This document shows, one piece after another, positions 8,279 through 18,400 of a stretch of DNA of 64,000 bases (position 1 is its first letter; each line of letters starts with the position of its first letter). The notes below the pieces were generated by a model that worked only from the letters and a program-made list of their open reading frames with translations, had not been told where the DNA came from and did not search any database. Where the stretch lies: contig CBDCCU010000004.1 of assembly GCA_965214955.1 (NCBI GenBank), forward strand, positions 1-64,000, given 5' to 3'. Both the position numbers and the translations under genes were made by a program. The DNA is from Aliikangiella sp965214955 (GTDB taxonomy: Bacteria; Pseudomonadota; Gammaproteobacteria; Enterobacterales; Kangiellaceae).

Positions 8279-8325
8279 AGGTCTTATTTGACCTATTTTA
8301 TACAGGACTTTATAATGCATTTCAA
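8279..8325. promoter_or_regulatory. Divergent promoters and dyad, right copy
   Basis: Same arrangement as at 1100-1146. TTGACC (8288-8293), 17 bases and TATAAT (8311-8316) serve the regulator. TTGAAA (8320-8325, minus), 17 bases and TATAAA (8297-8302) serve the primase. The AGGTC-N6-GACCT dyad is at 8279-8294. Confidence 0.75.
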
Positions 8326-8351
8326 GTGAGGACTAAAAAGACGGTGATAAG

Positions 8352-8753
8352 ATGTTGAGCAAGTATTCTTTAATTGAGTTTTGGTCGATGATTGATTTCG
8401 GCAATAATGTTGCTGAGCTTCGTAAAACACGCGGCTTAACCCAGATTGAACTGGCTTCTTTGTTAGATGTTCAACCCAGAATGATTGGACGTTGGGAACA
8501 AGGAGTCGCTAAACCTCATTTTGATTACATTGTGAAATTAGCCAAGGTATTGGAAGTCAGTTTTGACAGACTCCTCAATGGCAATGATCCTGAGCAACCC
8601 GACCAATTCGAGATCAAAAACCGTAAGCTCAAAGAGCTATGCAAAAAAATTGACCACTTAAAAACGGAAGATCAAGAAGTGGTTTGTCACTTCCTAGATA
8701 TGGCGATTAAACAAGATCAGTTTAAACAACTGGTGTCTAACTCTGCGGCTTAG
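8352..8753 (+). CDS. XRE-family transcriptional regulator (right copy)
   Basis: Identical in sequence to the gene at 1173-1574: an N-terminal Cro/C1 helix-turn-helix and a helical C-terminal part, with a possible start at 8388. It lies between the complete primase gene and the immunity gene of the intact giant toxin. Two identical regulator genes would raise repressor dose on both divergent promoter regions. Confidence 0.85.
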   Translation: MLSKYSLIEFWSMIDFGNNVAELRKTRGLTQIELASLLDVQPRMIGRWEQGVAKPHFDYIVKLAKVLEVSFDRLLNGNDPEQPDQFEIKNRKLKELCKKIDHLKTEDQEVVCHFLDMAIKQDQFKQLVSNSAA

Positions 8754-8840
8754 CAGCTAAAAAAATAAGCCGCTGACGTAAAAGGATTTACTAATGCCGT
8801 GGTTGTATGGATGCACAGGAACGGTAAAAAACAAAAAAAG

Positions 8841-8978
8841 CTCCGTCAGTTTTGATAGCGCTTTAGAGTACCCTTTTCTCTACTATTTAAGAATAAGCAA
8901 GATAATTAAAATCAAATGCTACGATCCTCTATTGATTCTTGTTATTTATAGTAAAACGTACACGACCCCTTATTTTCT
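8841..8978. repeat. 138-bp direct repeat, copy 3
   Basis: Right-unit counterpart of 1662-1799. Confidence 0.85.
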
Positions 8979-9022
8979 CGCTCTACTTAGCAACTAAAAA
9001 AATAAGCAGCTAAAACAAAAAA

Positions 9023-9160
9023 CTCCGTCAGTTTTGATAGCGCTTTTGGGTGGGTTTTTCTCTACTATTTAAGAACCAACAAGACAATTAAAATCAACTG
9101 TTACGACCCTCTATTGATTCTTGTTATTTATAGTAAAACGTACACGACCCCTTATTTTCT
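9023..9160. repeat. 138-bp direct repeat, copy 4, abutting the immunity stop
   Basis: Right-unit counterpart of 1844-1981. It touches the stop codon of the immunity gene at 9159. Confidence 0.85.
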
Positions 9161-9491
9161 ATAGGATTGGATATGATACTAGCTTAGAGTCAACTCCCAA
9201 AGAGCGAACTATTATTTCTAGGGACTCGCTATCAGATAATAAAGAATTGTCCATAAGAACATCCAGCCCCTCACCAACTCCGCAATATTTGAAAAGTGAA
9301 AAAAAGAAATTTTTGCTACCTTCTACTAAGTTTATTAAACACATTTCACATTCACCTAAATCATCACAATCAATGAAGAAATGAAATCCAAATTTATCTT
9401 TAAAATAATCAGACTCCAAATTAATATGTGCTACGGGATCATAGTTTCCTTTTGGCCATAGGTTAGGCTCAATATTTTTAAAAGAACTCAT
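9159..9491 (-). CDS. Putative immunity protein for the giant RHS-type toxin
   Basis: Same 110-residue protein as at 1980-2312. It begins two bases after the stop of the 3151-residue toxin gene, so the pair is translationally close and probably co-transcribed. It is small, acidic and cytoplasmic, with no export signal. By analogy with polymorphic-toxin loci it should neutralise the toxin's C-terminal domain. The family is not recognised, so specificity is an inference. Confidence 0.68.
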   Translation of the reverse strand: MSSFKNIEPNLWPKGNYDPVAHINLESDYFKDKFGFHFFIDCDDLGECEMCLINLVEGSKNFFFSLFKYCGVGEGLDVLMDNSLLSDSESLEIIVRSLGVDSKLVSYPIL

Positions 9492-9493
9492 AT

Positions 9494-12400
9494 TTACTCT
9501 CTAAAGACTTGTGTATTTTTATATAGGAAAACAGGAATGGCTGCATAGTCTCCGCTTTTTCTAGACTGCACACCTGGACTACTTTGATACCACAGTGCCC
9601 ATTGCCCTCCAGGGGCAGGACTAACACTGGTAGGTGTAACTTTAGTTACAAATTCAACTCCAGGAACTCCAGCGGGCAATGGACCGACAAATGCCCTTAC
9701 CACAGGCTCAAAATTCATCCTCCCAGAACTTCCCCATATAGATTGAGAAACTGTTTGTAAAATTGAGTCCGCTACTGTTTGAGTTGGAGATTCTCTTCTG
9801 TGGTAAACAGAATAAAAGTTTTTTTCATTAGACTTAGAAGCAACTCGTGCTTCTGTTAACTTTGCGGATAACTCTTTCTCAGAAGTATTTTGAACAATAT
9901 AGTTAGTAATCGCCGCTTCACGTTCAGCATCAGTTATTGTCGCATCAGCAACTTTTGACGGTGTTAGCGCGCCTATTATTGCAGATGCTATTGGACCACC
10001 TTTAAGAAGAGATCTTGAAACAGCTTTAACAAAATTCCCAACACTAATTGAAGGTGTTGAAGAGGCTGCTGGAGCATCTGCTGTTATTACTGAGTTTACC
10101 TGACTGGTGCCTGTTATCTTTTTAGATGCATCTAAATCACCACCATGTTTTGGATTCCCAAAAATTATCTTTGTACCAAAATTATTACTCACATCAGTTG
10201 TTGTTCCATCTGAATTTTGAGTGCTAACATAGGTATCATTTTTTAAAGCCTTTTCAAACTCAGAGTCATTCATATTTCGGGCTATAATTTGCTGCTTTTT
10301 CTTACTACCATTATTCACCTCAATAACATTAGGTTGCCCGCTTTCAGTACTTAAGCTTTCAGGTGGTAAATTTCGACATTTCTCATCATGTAATGTGCAA
10401 GCAACATACCCACTCGGATCAGTCCCAGCCAATGGATTATTCATAATATAGCTATACGGATTCATACTCTGTGAATTAGTCGGTGCTTGTATAAACGGGT
10501 CAACACTCAAGAACCTCCCCAGATTATAATCATAAACCCTACCATTCATATGAATAAGCTGTGCATCATCCAAATGCTCATGGTCGGTAAAGCCTCGTCT
10601 AGTGGTGAGGTCGATGGCATTATCTGTGGCGAGATAGTTTTCGATACTGGCAATGTTGGTTAAGGTGGCAGGGGTTACCTTTTCAAGATTGGCTTTTCTG
10701 GGTTTGCCAAAGGGGTCATAGCTTTTGTTGTCGATAACTTGACCGGTTTCATCGGTGATGGTGACCACTGAGCCGAGTCTGTCTCGGTGAACAAAGCCGA
10801 TTTGATAATCGGTGCTATTATTCTCTTCAGTTTCGGTAATGATGCTATCACCAAGGTAAGATTTTTTTATCACTTTGTCATCATAGCGAATTTCTTCATA
10901 AGCTTTGCCAATGTATAAGGTGGTTTCATCACCGCCTGATTGTCTTTCTTTCACCTGCTTATAACGCATTTGATCACTGCCATAGTAAAAACGGCTGGTG
11001 ATGTTGTTTTTACTAATGCTAATAGGTTTGTTAAAGGCATTATAGGTGAGGGTTTTACCATCACCGCTTAACAGATTACCGTTATCATCATAGTCAAAAT
11101 AAGCCGTGTCTCCCCCGACTTTAGTGATTTCATACACCGCATTGGGGCCAGCATTACGGTTGGATTTTGTGCTATTGCCATAGGTAAAACTGCTGGCATA
11201 GTCATCTTTTTGGGTGAGGTTACCGGCGGCATCATAAGCATAGTTAATGGCATTGCCCTCTAATGCCGATTGAGTGAGTCTATGCAGGTTATCGTAAGCA
11301 TAGGTTTCGGTTGTGGTTAGCACACTGCCATCACTTTGAGTGGTTTCTACCTGTTGTGAGGTGAGGTTACCAAAGCCATCATAACTCACATAGTCAATGC
11401 GGTGACGTTGGCTGCCACCATTGGTGGCATGGGTATGGACCGATAACATTTGACCACTGTTTTCATCATACTCACTCGACTCGGTTAATATGCCATCGGC
11501 TTTTAAGGCATTGAGCACTTGGCCTCTGGCGTCCACCTCGGTGACTTGATGATACACATAACCGCTTTGACCATTACGTTGCTCGGTGAGATAGCCTCTA
11601 TCGTTATAGCGACTTTCTAGGGTAATGCCTGTGGGATAGATGGTGCCTTTCACTCGCCCATAGTTATCATCATATTGGGTTTGGCTGGTAAAGCTTTCTC
11701 CATCAATGGTGGTAGTGGTGGTGATTGGTCGGCAGTAGCCATCGTAGGTATAGCTGCGGCTAAATTGGTTGTCGTTTTCACTGGTTTCACTGCTTGGCAG
11801 GCCAATACAGTGGCCACTACTGCCTTGACTGGCGGTGTCAAATGTAAAACTGGCTTCAAGGTTATCGTTTAAATAACGCTCAGTGAGTCTGCCTTGAGTG
11901 TCATAGGCATACCGATAAGTATCTTTATTGGCATCGGTTTCACTATGCACTTCACCAAAGCCGGTATAGCTAAAGGTTTTGGTGCCCATGTTGGGGTCAC
12001 TGACATATTTCTTTTGCCCCAAGCCGTTATATTCGGCGGTAATGGCATTACCATTGGGATCACTTAACACAATGGGGTTGCCCATTGCATCATAGGCGTA
12101 TTGGGTGACACTATCATCGGCATCGGTGGTTTGGATCAACTGCCCATTACTGCTATAGGTGCGGCTCATATTGAGCACTTTATCGGTGCTTGTTGCAACA
12201 ATATCGGTGCGGTGTCCATGATAGCTATAGGCTACTTCCATTTGCTGGTTGTAGGCTTGGTCGATGGCTTTTTCGGTGAGTCTGCCAAGCACATCATAGC
12301 GTTGATAGTGGGTGCCTTTGGTGTTGCTGCCATTATAGCTGGGATGGGTAGCCTTGGTTTGACGCCCTAGCTCATCATAACTCATTGTGGTGTACACCCA

Positions 12401-15400
12401 GTCATTCTCACTAAAGCCTTCGGTGGCTGTGGCGATGGTGCGGTTGAGTTTGTCTTTATACATTACCGATTGAGGGGCACCTGCTTGATAACTGGTTTGT
12501 TTATAAACAATATTATCGCTAATGCTATTGTTAAACCCATGACCATCACAGTCTCCCTCACACCAAGCAAAACGGGTATAAAGGGGTTGACCGGTTGGCG
12601 GGGTAACCTGCTCGGCTCGGCCGAAGGCATCATATTGATATTGGGTGATTAGGCCGTTAATGTCGGTGGTGGAATCAGGCTGACCATGATTAGGGTTAAC
12701 CTCACTATAGGCTTTGCCTAATCCGCTATCAATCCATTCAACAAAATAACCATCATCACTATAGCCGGTTTCAACTACTCGGTCGGTTTCACCGCTACTG
12801 GCGGTGGTGACTTTAATGGGCAGGCCATAGCTGTTGTAGTCGGTATTAACACTGATGGTTTTACCTTCGCCTTGGGTGACGCTGGTGATCATTACATCCA
12901 CCTTGCGCTCGGCTGTCCAAGTATAATCGGTTTGCAGGGCTTTGGTGCTATCGAGACTGCTGTCATAGACTCCGCTGGTATTGTTTAGGGTTTGGGTAGT
13001 CACTTGGCTTTGGGTAAGTTTATTAACCCACCAGATGTCTTCATCATTATCAAAGGCATTAACCGTGGTGGTTTTTACTTCACTATAGCCGTTATCGACA
13101 GTTTGACTGCTTTTAAGAATATTACCGAAGCTGTCGGTATCACTTAAGTTAATGCTGCGAGTTTGTTTAGATAGCCGTTTGCTACGGTCGGTTAAGTCGA
13201 AGGTTTCTTCAACCGATTGTGTCGGGATAACCCAAAAAACCTTATCATTGGTGGTATTTTTATAGTCACTGGTTATCTCCATTTGGCTTAATGGCTCATT
13301 GCTACAAAGCGCATCGTTATCACTGACAAGACAGGTTCTTACCGATTCGATTTGACCGGCAAGGGGGAACTTTTGATGAAAGTCGGTGACACTTCTAATG
13401 CCGCTGGGGCTATCGACAATAATGCTTCTGAAGCCTTGGAAGCCTCGGCCCATGCGATTATAGATGGCTTCACGGTAGCTATACTCGGTTTCATTAACAC
13501 CGCCTATGCCATCAGATTGAATAAACTCACTCACCACCTGCATACTTGATGCAAAGTAAAAGTGCTCGCTATTATTATCTCCTTCAACATAACGTTCATC
13601 ATTATTTTTAGGCACGTTATAAAATTCAATGGCATCACTTGCTCTGCCCGCTGAGCGAGAAAGCGGTGCATAACGCCACTGAGCGGCACGGCCTAAACCA
13701 TCGGTAATTTGAGTAACCGCATCAGAAGCCCCATAAACCCCATCACTGGTTTTGGCGGTAGTATTAATTAAAACCTCAAAGGTGCCAGCCACATCAGGGA
13801 CAGGGTTTAATGCAGTAGTAATAAAGTCTTCACTCACGCCACTACCACACCAATCGTAATTACTATTATCAACACAATAGTTTTGCGCATACTTTATCGC
13901 AATATCCACCAAACCATCACCATTAACGTCCGTAAATCGAAATGAGGCTTGCTCAACATTATTCAGTGGTGCCTCAATAAAATCGGTAGTTACCTCGGCG
14001 CTAAAGTTGCCCGCTTGGTTTTCATTAAAATGAATAAGGTTCCATTTAAAGCGGCGAATATCCTTTACTGCCCTTAAGCTTTTATCAGCACGAACCTTAG
14101 AGTTGTCACTTTCTTTGTTGTGTGCTCGGTGCAGGTTATCATCGCAAATAGGTGCCTCTGATTCAGTTGCTGTAACCACATGGGTCACACAAAGATTATC
14201 AATCGCCTCAGTTGGCACCAATAACTCTGGCTTGCCATCACTGTTATAATCCACCCAAATGGCCGCACCAAAGGTCGGCTGAGCTTTATTGTAGCTAGAA
14301 ACATAAGTTGTATTAACATTGGTGCCGACTATTGAATTCACATTATAGTCTTTTATCGTTGCATAACCGTCCCAATAATGGGTGCCCGAGCTTGTGCCTA
14401 GCGACTTTGGTGCAGTAAAGCTATTATTACCTTGGTTTAGCCTTACCGCCCAATAGGGGGAGTCTTCACCTTCAACGGAAACAAAATCCGAGAGCCCATC
14501 ACCATTAATATCAACCCAATTAGTGTATTGGTAAAAGGTGTTATCCGGTAGATTTAAGCTTTCTGCACTTTGGCGACTACCAAAGGATAAAACCCCATTA
14601 TTATGCTGACCCAAAACCACTTCCATAGTTTCGGTTTCGGCTAAATCTTTCTTTAAGGTTAAAACCACATCATTAACCCCATCACCATTAATATCGGTGA
14701 TCGCATAACGCTCCCAAATAGCCGGCTCACTAGCACTAGAAAAATAATTGCTAGTTTCTAAATTGGTAATGTCTCCCCATAAACTTAAACCCGGTGTTGA
14801 GCTACCATTATGTAGAAAGAGTGTTAGCTTTCTTTGACCATTATCAACCGTTTCCACCAACACATCAGGATAACTATCACCATTCATATCGGCAAAGCTC
14901 ACCTCAGGCTCTGGTGCGTTTGGCTGCTTTGTAACGGTGACTCTTGAAGGAAAATCAATCTCACTAGTTACGACGGATCCATCATCAACACTGGCATATT
15001 TAATGCCATAAGCATAAAAGGTTTTAAATTGATTACTATTAATTAGCGTCCAGTTTAATCGGGCTCTATCGGTCTTGCCGTTTAAGTCAAAATCAACATT
15101 AACACCTTCATAAGCATAAGAGTCATCAAATGATAGCCGGCTTAGCTCTTGTTGATTATCATCGACAAAAATCACTTCATCTTGACCTGCACTTATGCCA
15201 AAAAAGTAAGAGCGTATCGTGTTATAGCTGCGAATAAATTCCGGCAATCCATCACCATCAACATCAGCAAAGTTAATTTGATTAAAACCATTACCATCAG
15301 GAATATCGGTTAATACATTTTGCTCATTATTTTCAGCATAACTAACACTATTGGCCTGCCAATCAATACTCGTTTCTGGTAAGCATTGGCGAGAACCATT

Positions 15401-18400
15401 AGTCTCAGAGCATTCAGTAACCCCTTGTAAAATAGAGCGCGAGGTTGTGTCGCTAAGACGATAGTTTAATGAGTATTCCCGTAATAAGTTATCGCTATGA
15501 TAGGTACTGATTGCCGCTAGGCGCTGGGTATTTCGAGATAAACCGCCGGCTAAATAGTTTGAGCTATCATCAGAGCGCGCCTCATAAGTAAAAACTACTT
15601 CTCGGTTGCCTTCACTATTGCTTGTGCCCGTATAGTTAATGGTATTTAAGGTATATTCGCCACTACCATGATGGGTATAATGATAAGATTGGGTGTTATC
15701 AGACGGATCGTTAACCTGACTTATCGCCCAAGTTAAAATCTCCGAGCGACCACTGGCAAGCTGCCTTGAATCACTAGTGCCACCATATTGAGTAGTATTG
15801 CCATTTTTACTGCTTAGGGTAAAGGAGGTATTACTCGCATTGATACCGCCAGTTTGAGTGACTCTGACAAAACTATCTTGCTCAGTTCGATACACCGCTC
15901 CCGATTGACCATAACTGCCGCTCACCACCATTAACCGCTGTCCATCGAGGCACAATCTGTCCTCATCGGCATCATAAGTCACTGCATAAGATTTTCCATC
16001 ATGCGCCACAGTTTGGCCGCAACGATGAATACTAGAGCCCGCACTTAAACTCCAACCCACTCCCGCAATACCATTACCACTGCGTGAGGAGTAATTAAGC
16101 GACACACTCGGCTGCATTCCCGCACGACCTGGTGGAATAGCAATCGGAATAGAATAAGTGGCAGCACCGCCTGATACTCCCGCCTGACCTTCTAGTGCGC
16201 CAACCGCTTCATTATCAGGAACATTAAGGGTATTTAAGGTAGCATTGGCAATAGTAACGGTTTCTCTTGAAGCATGGTCAGGCACAATATCCACTTGCAC
16301 TGACTTTATACTGCTATAGCCAGAGCATGACCAAGTAGCTTGATTACAAGCATTGACTCGATAATCATAGGTGCCATTGTCAGTTACTGACTCACTATAG
16401 CTGGTGCCCGTTGAGCTAGTACCACTGGTAAGGTTTGTCCAGCTACCGCTATTTTTTCTGCGCTGTAGGTTAAAGTAAGTCGCCTCACTGGGCTTATTCC
16501 ACTCAAGGGTATATTCCCCATCACTATCGCTACTGCCGGTGGGTTTGCTAATACTGGGAGCAGATGGTGTTACCCTAACGGCAATACTATTGCTGACTCC
16601 GCTATAACTTGAGCAACTAAACTCATTACACGCCCTTACCCGATAGGTATAATCCCCTGTATCTTGTCCAGAGAAGCCTTTTGAAAGACTAGTGGTATTA
16701 TCAGCAACCGTGCTCCAACTGCCACTGCCCTCTCGTGCTTGTAAATCATATAAAGTAACCGTGCCACTGGGCTTAGTCCAACTAACGCTATAAGCCCCAT
16801 CGGTTGATTGGGTTTTATTTAAGGTGGGTTTGGCAGGAGCCGATGGTGCAATACGTACTTTAGTGTCGCTAGAGGCACTGGAATAATTTGAGCAAGACCA
16901 ACTTTCGCTATTACAGGCCCTGACTCTAAATTGATAACTGCCATCGGTTAAATCGGTAATGGTTTCGCTAGTACCTGTGTCTCCTGTTTTAGCATTTGTC
17001 CAACTGCCACTGCCTTTACGCTGTTGTACATCATAATAAGTCGCATGGGTTTGGCTCGACCAACTCACATTGGCACTACCCGATGAAGTTGAAGGCACGC
17101 TTGGCGCTGATGGAGTGGCTGGTTTACGGCGGATTTCAGTTTCGCCACTGGTTTTAAAGTCGCTACAGCCTGTTTCATTACAAGCTCTAACTCTAAAGTG
17201 ATAAACACCATCCGATAAACTGCGGTTTGTGCTAGTACTGGTGGTGTCGGATAACACTTGTGTCCAACTGCCACTGCCTGTTTGCTGCTCTAGCCGATAT
17301 TCATCAACTTGCCCGCTGCTACTACCCCAGCTAACACTAATGCTTCCATCGGTATTTTGGCTAGGAGTGCTAATACTCGATGGTGTGCCAGGTTTGTTTA
17401 GTACCGTCACTTTACTACTATGACTACTATAAGCAGAGCAAGCCCAGCTTTCATCATTACATGCTCTTACCCGATAGGTATAATCGCCATCACTTTTACC
17501 CGATAATAATAACGATAAGCCTGTTGTATCATTAGCCACCGTAGAATAACTGCTGGTGCTGTCTTTATATTCAATCACATCATATTCTGTGACCGTGCCA
17601 GAAGGTTTAGTCCAATTCACCTTATGACTACCCGTGCCAACATTAGATAAAGTGGGTTTACTAGGGGTTGATGGCTTTAACCGAACCTTTGTATCACTCG
17701 ATGCACTGGAATAACTTGAGCATGACCAGCTGGCACTATTGCACGCTCTCACTCTAAAATCCCATAAACCATCGGTTAAACCTGTAAGGGTTTCACTGGT
17801 GCCTGTATCACCCAACTTGGCATTTTTCCAATCACCATTATCTTTACGTTTTTGTACATCATAATAGGTTACCGTACCACTCGGTTTAGTCCAGCTAACA
17901 GCCGCACTGCCTGTTGATGTGGAGGGACGGCTCGGTGCAGAGGGAGTTGATGGCTTTATCCTCACTTTGACACTATTAGCACTCGAATAACCCGAACAAG
18001 ACCAAGTATAACTATTACAAGCGCTTACTCGATATTCATAGTCTTTATTATTGCTTTTACCACTACGGTTAATTGAGGTAGCGGTATTATTAGTAGCAAT
18101 GGTTGACCAGCTTCCGCCCGACTCTCTTTCTTGTACTTGATAAAAATTAACACTTCCCGAAGGTTTACTCCAATTAACCGTATAATCCGTAGCGGTGCTA
18201 TTGATATTACTCGGCGCACTAGGAGTACTCGGCTTAAGCTCAACCCTCACTGTATTTTGGCTACTATAGCTAGAGCACGACCAAGACTCTGTATTACACG
18301 CTCTAACTCGGTAATAATAAACACTGTTATTAGACTTACCACTGCGTGATAACGAGGTGCCCGTTTGACTCGATACAATCGTTGACCAACTGCCACTGCC

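Larger units (their letters stand above)
2932..10110. mobile_element. 7179-bp tandem unit: toxin tip, immunity, regulator, primase, integrase
   Basis: This complete unit lies between the novel junction 2931|2932 and the RHS-core junction 10110|10111. Reading leftward it contains the toxin tip, immunity gene, XRE regulator (opposite strand), primase-helicase, tyrosine recombinase, cruciform region and a small gene. Its right part is repeated immediately to the left, so at least two units lie in tandem. Integrase plus primase plus repressor is an integrative-element gene set; no transposase or conjugation gene is present. The boundary is observed. Mobilisation by the integrase is inferred. Confidence 0.65.
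7180..10110. repeat. Right copy of long direct repeat
   Basis: Partner of 1-2931 at an offset of 7179. Its right limit lies inside the giant RHS gene, at the codons for ITGTSQVN (about residue 2947). To the right of 10110 the sequence continues into the RHS core. At the equivalent place in the left copy it continues into unrelated DNA (ATCAGAATAG). Confidence 0.97.

Noticed and set aside
11675..13549. Several 60-90 codon plus-strand frames rich in Gly/Ala/Ile
   Set aside because: They are antisense shadows of the repetitive RHS/YD region of the giant toxin.
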